From an uncultured Methylophilus sp. (GTDB lineage: Bacteria; Pseudomonadota; Gammaproteobacteria; Burkholderiales; Methylophilaceae), in assembly GCA_936943315.1 (NCBI GenBank), contig CAKZJM010000286.1:1-5676 (forward strand): 5,676 nt of DNA, in the 5' to 3' direction. Of the stretch, positions 1-5,197 are shown piece after piece. The notes under the pieces were generated by a model, which worked only from the letters and a program-made list of their open reading frames with translations, was not told where the DNA came from and ran no database searches. The first letter of the stretch is position 1. The number at the start of each line of letters is the position of its first letter. The position numbers and the translations under genes are program-made.

Positions 1-1
1 A

Positions 2-70
2 GCTTTTAGACATGTTAACGCTCAGAAACATTCCGCACTTAAAAATGTGATGAAGATGAAAAATGATTAA
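2..70 (+). CDS. possible C-terminal end of an upstream ORF (partial)
   Basis: The second forward frame is open from the window edge for 22 codons and ends at a TAA at 68-70. The tail is rich in Lys, His and Asn and ends in KMKND. The stop lies inside the start of the following recombinase gene, so the two would overlap by 8 bases, an arrangement typical of translationally coupled genes. Tyrosine recombinases in proteobacterial islands often occur as overlapping pairs or trios, so an upstream recombinase is an attractive but unproven guess. A second frame is also open here, for 15 codons to a TGA at 48-50, so the call is weak. No domain can be recognised in so short a piece. Confidence 0.35.
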   Translation, partial: AFRHVNAQKHSALKNVMKMKND

Positions 71-1484
71 ATCTAAGCTTTATAACAGCACAGACAATAA
101 ATTTCAGCTTCCCTTATATGTTGATCAGCAACATCGAGTTATCCCCCAAGATGCAACAAATATTCCAATGATATCTTGGCCTAACGGGACGTGGTGTCTT
201 GAGGCTAACGTTTATATATTAGAACTTTACAATAAAGGGCTCTCTAGAAGAAATCGCGGCGGGACCCTGCTCACTTACGCTACCAATATAAGTCATCTTT
301 TAAGATATGCTTTTTACAACAGAATTTCATTGATAAACCTGACAGATAATCACTTCTGCCAATTTATCAAAATGCTACAAGCTGAAAAAAGAAAGCGTCA
401 GCCAGAATTATTTGCACGAGACTCAAATTCGGTAATCGCTATCGGCCGTAATTGTCTCGAGTTTTTAGCATGTGTAGGAAGGCTTTATCAACTTGAGAAC
501 TTCATCGGTCGCAATGGTCAAATTAAAGCCGAGGAAAAAGAGTTTTATATTAAACAAGTCAGCTCTAATCATTTCACCGGAAAAGGAAAGCCAACAAGGA
601 AATATTGGACTCATCGCGCATTTCCTACTCCAGACCCTCAAAAAAAGCGGCTACCTATTGGAACAGAAGCTATTGATAAAATTAGAAAGGTGATACTTCC
701 AACAAGCTCATCCATATTCTTACGGAAGAGACGCTACCTCATGTTGAAGCTTTTAGAAATCACTGGCGGTCGCCGTTCAGAGGTTGCTGACTTAACTTGT
801 GAAAGTGTTCGTATCGCTGCAAGCATGCCTAAACCACTACTGAATCTAATTACTATAAAAAAAGGAAGCGGCACTGTAGCGCATAGAATGATTCCAATTG
901 CTAGTCATGATGCGAAATTTTTACTTGAGTTCATAGAAAAAAATAGGCGCAGTGTTATACGTGCAACTTGTGGATTCAAAGAAGATGATGGATATGTGTT
1001 AATCAGTGAAAGAACGGGAAAGCAACTCCGTTCAAACACCATAACTCAGGAAATCTCAATACTTTCAAAAGCAGCTGGTATAGTAGAAAAATGTTGCCCT
1101 CATATGTTTCGCCATAGATTTATTACCAAATTATTTGTGGCGTTAATTGAACAACATGAGTTTGATAACCCTAATAGCTTTAGACGCGCTCTACTTGAAG
1201 TTGAATCTATTAAACAAATTGTTCAACAATTTACCGGCCATTCAAATCTTGCTTCACTCGATGTTTACATAAATCTCGCATTTGAAGAAGTTACAAACTT
1301 CAAAAATACATTGAATGTAGTCAATACCAAAAGAATTGTTAAGTCATTTCAGAACACTTTAAAACAACTCTCAGGAGAGCTTAATTCTGGAGCATCACCA
1401 ACTGAAATATTGGTACAGATACAAAAATATTTGGATGCTTTTGAAGATGACCTAAATACTTGCCACATCACTGAAGCTACATAA
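63..1484 (+). CDS. tyrosine recombinase / site-specific integrase
   Basis: The product is 473 residues and would cut and rejoin DNA at specific sites through a 3'-phosphotyrosyl intermediate. Residues about 45-145 are helical and fit a SAM-like core-binding domain. The catalytic domain starts near residue 195. The active site reads Arg237 in TGGRRSE, probable Lys267 in KKGSG, His347-x-x-Arg350 in HMFRH, His393 in TGHS and the nucleophile Tyr402 in LDVYINL, so the enzyme looks intact. Two features are unusual: about 43 residues separate Arg350 from His393 (roughly 23 in XerD), and about 70 residues follow the tyrosine. The ATG is preceded by a weak GAAG at 52-55 with 7-base spacing and may be coupled to an overlapping upstream ORF. 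The gene looks more AT-rich than the efflux genes. It converges on the transferase gene with only 11 bases between stops. Its target site and element type cannot be read from this window. Confidence 0.92.
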   Translation: MIKSKLYNSTDNKFQLPLYVDQQHRVIPQDATNIPMISWPNGTWCLEANVYILELYNKGLSRRNRGGTLLTYATNISHLLRYAFYNRISLINLTDNHFCQFIKMLQAEKRKRQPELFARDSNSVIAIGRNCLEFLACVGRLYQLENFIGRNGQIKAEEKEFYIKQVSSNHFTGKGKPTRKYWTHRAFPTPDPQKKRLPIGTEAIDKIRKVILPTSSSIFLRKRRYLMLKLLEITGGRRSEVADLTCESVRIAASMPKPLLNLITIKKGSGTVAHRMIPIASHDAKFLLEFIEKNRRSVIRATCGFKEDDGYVLISERTGKQLRSNTITQEISILSKAAGIVEKCCPHMFRHRFITKLFVALIEQHEFDNPNSFRRALLEVESIKQIVQQFTGHSNLASLDVYINLAFEEVTNFKNTLNVVNTKRIVKSFQNTLKQLSGELNSGASPTEILVQIQKYLDAFEDDLNTCHITEAT

Positions 1485-1495
1485 TCAAAAATCAC

Positions 1496-3193
1496 TTAGC
1501 TTGAGACTCCCTTATTATCAGTCGCAACTGCATCATGGTCTAATGAGTTATGTAGATGTCTGGCAGCCTCCATGTATGGCGTGCACATACTGGAGCGGAA
1601 ATCATACGCTACTAACAATGAGCAGAAGACATCATCATGGCTAAGCACGGCACTTTTATGTTGCCTTAAGTGGTTTTCTGGAAAGGCAGATGAGTTGCCA
1701 GTCCAAACTATCAGTGGAATTTTAGTTTGCTCTTTGGGTGCAATCATCACCGGTGCTGCATGCAGATACATCCCGTATTCTCCGAGCGACTCACCATGGT
1801 CCGCGATATACATCATCCCAACATCATAATTTTCTTCATAGGGTTTTAAAAACTTGATGACCTCTGACAAAAAGTAATCTGTATAGAGAATTGCATTGTC
1901 GTAAGAATTGTCTATTTCCTGTTTGGTGCAATCTTTTAGCTCTTTGGATTTACAAACCGGGCTAAATTTCTCAAAGGCAGCGGGGTATCTTCTGAAGTAC
2001 TCAGGGCCATGGTTTCCCATTTGATGCAGCACGATCAAAATGTCTTTATCATTCTTAGATTGAATATGTTTATCAAGGCCATCCAGCATGCCGATGTCCC
2101 TGCACTCTGGATCGCAGACTGGGTTCAATGTTGTGGACTGGAAGTTTTGATATTTAACTCTTAAGGCAACGCCTTTGGAGTCGGAGTTATTATCCCTCCA
2201 CAATACATCGACGCCATTCCTGGCAAGCACATCAATGGCATTCTCCTGCTTTAATGCTGCCTGTTTATCGTAATTTTTCTTACCCAGAGAAGAAAACATA
2301 CATGGCACAGAAACACTTGTGGACGTACCGCAAGAGGACACGTTATCGAAACTAATCACATTGGCGTTTGCAAGGTTGGGATTGGTAATTCGCTGATAAC
2401 CGTTGAGTGAGAATCTGTCAAAGCGAGCTGTTTCACCAACCACCATAATCATCAACTTACGTTTATTGCCCGTAGTTGAGGTTTTTACTGCATCCCCAGC
2501 AATCGTTTTGAGCACTGTATTACGTGCTTCGTAAACTTTTGCCTCTTGATTCAGGTAATTGTAAGCGGAGTAAATGGAGTAAGTGGGGTTTGCGTAAAAC
2601 CTTACAATCTTATGCTCTCTAATGAACGAAGCATAACCTGCAGTGAATGGTGCCACGACTACGATGGCAGTTAACACAAGAACAGAAATCGCTTTGAGTC
2701 GACCTTTGACTTCTTGTTTGAAGGCCAACCCTTTGGGAAAGAATTTGATGACCAAGTAGGCTGGTATGCAGCCTAATAGAACTAGCCTAAGCAAGAGTTC
2801 AATGCTTATTAATCCTTGCATTTCCTTAAAGTCAGTTTGCGCTACGTTATCCATCATAGTGTGATCGATGACCACACCAAAACTATCCATAAAATACGCG
2901 TTGATAGAGGCAACAATCAGCAATATGGCTAATATCCATTTTGCTGTTGTTCTGCCAATGCAAAGAATCTGAAAGACGATAGCGATCGTCGCAAAAAAGA
3001 AAGTTATTAGAGAGGCCAGGAAAGGTAGGTTATGGAAACTTACTGGATATGTTTTCAGCAAGTTTTGGCAAAGGGAAAGGTTGCCCGTCACCATAATGAA
3101 TAACGAAATTGCCAATATCCACTTGGTTTGTGTTTCCGGTACAGAAAAGTATTTTGCAATCCCTGTTTTGAAAGTACTTGAAAGCATCGTCAT
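1496..3193 (-). CDS. eptA: phosphoethanolamine transferase, EptA/MCR family (lipid A modification)
   Basis: This inner-membrane enzyme transfers phosphoethanolamine from phosphatidylethanolamine to a phosphate of lipid A, acting on the periplasmic face; this lowers surface charge and in related proteins gives polymyxin tolerance. The 565 residues match the usual family length. There are five hydrophobic segments near 24-44, 55-79, 83-103, 129-150 and 167-187, then a periplasmic sulfatase-like domain. The Zn site and nucleophile are all present: Glu254 in VVGETAR, Thr290 in SSCGT, His395 in GNHGP, Asp465-His466 in ADHGESLG and His478 in YLHAAP. Six cysteines (288, 298, 360, 364, 414, 422) match the family's disulfide pattern. 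The ATG at 3193 has AGAAG only 2 bases upstream. The second in-frame ATG at 3187 lies 8 bases from it and is the better start, giving 563 residues. A Fur-like palindrome sits just upstream. EptA-type motifs (WRDNNSDSKG, CDPEC) favour a chromosomal-type EptA over a classical MCR, but substrate and resistance phenotype are inferred. Confidence 0.95.
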   Translation of the reverse strand: MTMLSSTFKTGIAKYFSVPETQTKWILAISLFIMVTGNLSLCQNLLKTYPVSFHNLPFLASLITFFFATIAIVFQILCIGRTTAKWILAILLIVASINAYFMDSFGVVIDHTMMDNVAQTDFKEMQGLISIELLLRLVLLGCIPAYLVIKFFPKGLAFKQEVKGRLKAISVLVLTAIVVVAPFTAGYASFIREHKIVRFYANPTYSIYSAYNYLNQEAKVYEARNTVLKTIAGDAVKTSTTGNKRKLMIMVVGETARFDRFSLNGYQRITNPNLANANVISFDNVSSCGTSTSVSVPCMFSSLGKKNYDKQAALKQENAIDVLARNGVDVLWRDNNSDSKGVALRVKYQNFQSTTLNPVCDPECRDIGMLDGLDKHIQSKNDKDILIVLHQMGNHGPEYFRRYPAAFEKFSPVCKSKELKDCTKQEIDNSYDNAILYTDYFLSEVIKFLKPYEENYDVGMMYIADHGESLGEYGMYLHAAPVMIAPKEQTKIPLIVWTGNSSAFPENHLRQHKSAVLSHDDVFCSLLVAYDFRSSMCTPYMEAARHLHNSLDHDAVATDNKGVSS

Positions 3194-3197
3194 ATCT

Positions 3198-3216
3198 TCT
3201 AATGATTATCATTCTT
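3198..3216 (-). promoter_or_regulatory. Fur-box-like palindrome upstream of the phosphoethanolamine transferase
   Basis: The core AATGATTATCATT at 3201-3213 is a perfect 6-1-6 palindrome. On the transferase strand it reads AATGATAATCATT, which is the central 13 bases of the classical Fur consensus GATAATGATAATCATTATC. Counting the flanks, 15 of 19 positions agree. It ends about 8 bases before the annotated ATG and abuts the AGAAG ribosome-binding site, a position from which a repressor could block initiation or early elongation. No convincing -35/-10 pair was found for this gene, although an AT-rich tract at about 3254-3275 contains a TATAAA on the minus strand. Iron or related metal control is an inference from motif identity. 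Confidence 0.5.
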
Positions 3217-3289
3217 GATAAGCAATTCAGATGCCAGTTCGTAACCGATTGAATTTTATATATTTAATTAAAACTCATCCTGATAGCCA

Positions 3290-3335
3290 TGCATTTTTTG
3301 CAGAGTGATATCTTAAATTTCCTGCAAAAAATGCA
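3290..3335. repeat. perfect 14-bp inverted repeat in the divergent intergenic region
   Basis: TGCATTTTTTGCAG at 3290-3303 is matched by its exact reverse complement CTGCAAAAAATGCA at 3322-3335, around an 18-base spacer. The arm centres are 32 bp apart, about three helical turns, so a dimeric or tetrameric protein could bind both arms on one DNA face. The repeat lies between divergent genes, so no transcript known here would run into it as a terminator. A regulator site shared by both genes, a recombination site or a remnant of a mobile end are all possible; none can be chosen from sequence alone. Confidence 0.8.
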
Positions 3336-3382
3336 CCCATGAATGATTGGTTTTATTGATAGTCCACAGAAATTAAGAGGCA

Positions 3383-3417
3383 GATTCAAAAGTATGATTC
3401 GGGGATTCAGACTTTTG
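3383..3417 (+). promoter_or_regulatory. repeat cluster, candidate operator of the efflux operon
   Basis: GATTC occurs three times in the same orientation within 26 bases, at 3383-3387, 3396-3400 and 3404-3408. The cluster is framed by a 7-bp inverted repeat, CAAAAGT at 3387-3393 and ACTTTTG at 3411-3417. It lies 25-60 bases upstream of the predicted -35 box of the efflux operon, the usual zone for an activator of the OmpR/PhoB type. Czc operons are commonly controlled by such a two-component regulator (CzcR/CzcS), but no regulator gene is present in the window, and the short repeats could be chance in AT-rich DNA. Confidence 0.3.
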
Positions 3418-3421
3418 TACA

Positions 3422-3453
3422 TTTAGTTACACTAAACTCATTGACTCATCAAT
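3422..3453 (+). promoter_or_regulatory. two small palindromes at the efflux promoter
   Basis: TTTAGT (3422-3427) and ACTAAA (3431-3436) form a perfect 6-bp inverted repeat around TAC. Just downstream, ATTGA (3440-3444) and TCAAT (3449-3453) form a 5-bp inverted repeat that overlaps the predicted -35 box TTGACT. A repressor or activator bound here could directly control RNA polymerase entry. These arms are short and no specific regulator family is recognised. Confidence 0.25.
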
Positions 3454-3469
3454 AAGTTATTGTTAGATT
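3441..3469 (+). promoter_or_regulatory. sigma70-like promoter of the efflux operon
   Basis: TTGACT at 3441-3446 matches the -35 consensus at 5 of 6 positions and TAGATT at 3464-3469 matches the -10 consensus at 4 of 6, with an optimal 17-base spacer. It points into the CzcI-like gene. Transcription would be expected to begin around 3475-3479, at or within a few bases of the ATG at 3479, so the message would have almost no 5' leader. Confidence 0.5.
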
Positions 3470-3478
3470 TAAAAAGGC

Positions 3479-3844
3479 ATGTATCAAATTTTTAAAAAAT
3501 TCATGGTATTTCTTGCGCTGATCTCAGTGATGAGTTCATCGGCGTGGGCCTTTTCGCCTGAAGTTTTATTTGATGATGCTGTAGCGTCTCAAGCGGTTAT
3601 GCAAGATGTCCATTTGATTAATAAGTCACAAATCACTTCGGTCTCAGATAATCAAACTGTCCCGATGCCGGAGCAGTTTTGTGATCATGCTTGCCATATC
3701 TCTGCACATATCACGGCTATTGAGACCAATGAATTAGTTAGTACACTTTCCCAATTGGGCTCGACGATTTTCAAAACTGAGCCTAAAGATCAGTTCACCA
3801 ACCCTGTCCTAAAAAGTCTCTACAGACCTCCTGCACTCATTTAG
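3479..3844 (+). CDS. czcI: CzcI-like periplasmic metal-efflux accessory protein
   Basis: The 121-residue product is exported: a KK-containing n-region, a hydrophobic stretch at about 8-20 and a likely cleavage site after Ala24 (SAWA). The mature part carries a compact cluster of possible metal ligands, Cys68, His70, Cys72, His73 and His77 in FCDHACHISAH, and ends in LYRPPALI. A short exported protein with a Cys/His cluster and an Arg-Pro-Pro tail directly before czcC fits the CzcI family, described as a small regulatory or accessory protein of czcCBA operons. Its exact role is uncertain. The ATG at 3479 is chosen because upstream in-frame stops exclude an earlier start and the next Met (residue 9) would remove the basic n-region. 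AGG at 3475-3477 is only one base from the ATG, too close for a normal ribosome-binding site. It is the first gene of the operon, 66 bases before czcC. Confidence 0.75.
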   Translation: MYQIFKKFMVFLALISVMSSSAWAFSPEVLFDDAVASQAVMQDVHLINKSQITSVSDNQTVPMPEQFCDHACHISAHITAIETNELVSTLSQLGSTIFKTEPKDQFTNPVLKSLYRPPALI

Positions 3845-3855
3845 TCAATTTGTCT

Positions 3856-3880
3856 AAGATGCTGACTCGTTCAGCATCTT
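3856..3880 (+). other. perfect 10-bp hairpin between czcI-like and czcC-like genes
   Basis: AAGATGCTGA at 3856-3865 pairs completely with TCAGCATCTT at 3871-3880 around the 5-base loop CTCGT. It begins 12 bases after the czcI stop and ends 30 bases before the czcC start. The sequence after the stem (GATCATTGATC, itself a small palindrome at 3881-3891) has no T-run, so it does not look like a standard intrinsic terminator. An mRNA-stabilising or processing hairpin that sets different expression levels for the two genes, or a weak attenuator, is a reasonable inference. Confidence 0.7.
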
Positions 3881-3910
3881 GATCATTGATCTAACGAGAG
3901 AGGTCTTGCC

Positions 3911-5188
3911 GTGTTTGAATCATCTATTAGAAGATGGCTATTACTTTCAATAGCTTTCTTCATAGCTCCAGCTATACAAGCTGAACCATTAACATTGGAT
4001 GCAGCTTGGAATATTGCTGCCCAGAATAACCCTGATCTGAAACGCTTGATCGCCAACCAGAGTATTCCGGCTGGCGAATTCCAGGATGCATCAGGTCCAC
4101 TTTATTACAACCCAACAGTCAACCTTGAGGCGAGAACACGTCGTATTGCTCAAACTGGCGCATCAGACCCATATCGAGGTGAATATGGCATAGGCGTTTC
4201 TCAAACCTTTGAGATTGCCGGACAGCAAGGCTTCCGTAGGCAAGCAGCTGAGGAAAGCAAAACGGCAATTAGCCAGGACATTGCTGAAGAGTACCGTGTC
4301 CTGCATGCACAGTTGGAAGAGCAGTTTATTACTGTGCTCGCAGTACAAAAGCGTATCGAAGTTGAAAAGCGCATTCTCAAGCTCATAGAGCAAAACACCT
4401 CCCTGTCTCGCAAGCGGGTAAGTGCCGGCGAAGATAGTTTGCTTGATGGTAATCTAGCCATCGTTGATGCTGAACGCGCAAGAAATCAGCTGATCTCTTT
4501 AAATGAACAACTACTGCGTGCCAGAACCCAACTAGCTGCCACACTACAACTCAATGCCAACGACTTTCCAGAGGTCACGGGGCAATTAACTCCAAATCAG
4601 ACGCAATATACATTGCAGGATCTTTTCAACAAATTAGACTCCCGCCCAGGCATTCAGGCACTAACCAGTAAAGAAGCTTCTGCACGCTCACGCTTGGAGC
4701 TGCAAAAAAGCATGCGCTATCCAGATTTAACGGTGAGTCTGATCAATACCACCGAAGCCAGTTTGGCAGGTAGCGACAATATCTCATCCATCGGCGTTTC
4801 TTTGCCATTGCCTATCTTCCGCCGAAATGCTGCGGGTGTAGGTCGTGCGGCCGCTGAGCTTACCCAATCAGAAATCAACCGCACCTCTGGTACTCGCAAT
4901 GCAAAAGCGACTATAGAGGCCGCATGGTTACGTCGTGAAAATATCAAAGACCGTGTAAGACGGTTAGATAGCGAGGTATATCCGAGGTTGGAAGAAAACC
5001 TGATACTTTCCAAGAAAGCCTTTGAAAACGGAGAAATCGGCTTACCTCAGTTATTGATTGTGCAAAGGCAGGTTGTGGATGCGCAGCGAGACATCATTGA
5101 TGCTCAGAAAGAACTGCGCCTCGTGCAGATCGAATTGGAATATATCTCTGGCTGGCTATCCCCTATAGCTGCAACTGATCAAAACTAG
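3911..5188 (+). CDS. czcC: CzcC-like outer-membrane channel of an RND heavy-metal efflux system
   Basis: The 425-residue protein is a TolC-family outer-membrane factor that would trimerise into a barrel and periplasmic tunnel and receive cations from the CzcB/CzcA complex. A signal peptide occupies residues 1-24, with cleavage after AIQA. The mature protein has the two-fold repeat of the family: helices at about 28-60 and 110-215, then about 240-275 and 310-412. Each half contains a strand motif with a shared pattern, GVSQTFEIAGQQGFRR at 95-110 and GVSLPLPIFRRNAAG at 295-309. No cysteine is present, so it is not lipid-anchored. The start is GTG at 3911, supported by GAGAGAGG at 3896-3903 with a 7-base spacer. 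It stands between a CzcI-like gene and a CzcB-like gene only 9 bases downstream, so Zn/Cd/Co export is more likely than drug export. Ion specificity cannot be read from this subunit. Confidence 0.9.
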   Translation: MFESSIRRWLLLSIAFFIAPAIQAEPLTLDAAWNIAAQNNPDLKRLIANQSIPAGEFQDASGPLYYNPTVNLEARTRRIAQTGASDPYRGEYGIGVSQTFEIAGQQGFRRQAAEESKTAISQDIAEEYRVLHAQLEEQFITVLAVQKRIEVEKRILKLIEQNTSLSRKRVSAGEDSLLDGNLAIVDAERARNQLISLNEQLLRARTQLAATLQLNANDFPEVTGQLTPNQTQYTLQDLFNKLDSRPGIQALTSKEASARSRLELQKSMRYPDLTVSLINTTEASLAGSDNISSIGVSLPLPIFRRNAAGVGRAAAELTQSEINRTSGTRNAKATIEAAWLRRENIKDRVRRLDSEVYPRLEENLILSKKAFENGEIGLPQLLIVQRQVVDAQRDIIDAQKELRLVQIELEYISGWLSPIAATDQN

Positions 5189-5190
5189 GA
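5187..5190 (+). promoter_or_regulatory. ribosome-binding site of the czcB-like gene, overlapping the czcC stop
   Basis: AGGA at 5187-5190 begins inside the TAG stop of the czcC-like gene and lies 7 bases before the ATG at 5198. Ribosomes ending czcC would uncover or directly reload this site, so the channel and adaptor are probably translated together. Confidence 0.6.
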
Positions 5191-5197
5191 AACTAAA

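Noticed and set aside
493..693. Alternative plus-strand frame of 66 codons inside the recombinase
   Set aside because: It is nested in the intact recombinase, which reads through without interruption; there is no sign of a frameshift.
1485..1495. A bidirectional terminator between the convergent recombinase and transferase genes
   Set aside because: Only 11 bases separate the stops and I see no stable hairpin with T-runs there or just inside the gene ends.
1572..1829. Open frame of 85 codons on the plus strand inside the transferase gene
   Set aside because: It lies antisense to the conserved catalytic domain, has no ribosome-binding site or recognisable domain, and is best explained as a shadow.
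1496..3193. Assignment of the transferase as a named mobile MCR variant
   Set aside because: The Zn-site residues are shared by the whole family, and the WRDNNSDSKG and CDPEC motifs fit EptA-type proteins; I cannot support a specific MCR allele.
3030..3212. Open frame of 60 codons on the minus strand overlapping the transferase start
   Set aside because: It is out of frame with the membrane-spanning N-terminus of the transferase, has no coding pattern of its own and is a shadow.
3290..3335. The 14-bp inverted repeat as an intrinsic terminator
   Set aside because: It lies between divergently transcribed genes, the spacer is 18 bases and the T- and A-runs are within the arms, so termination is not the natural reading.
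4163..5013. Several minus-strand open frames inside the czcC-like gene
   Set aside because: They are antisense to a clearly conserved TolC-family protein and show no family features or start signals.
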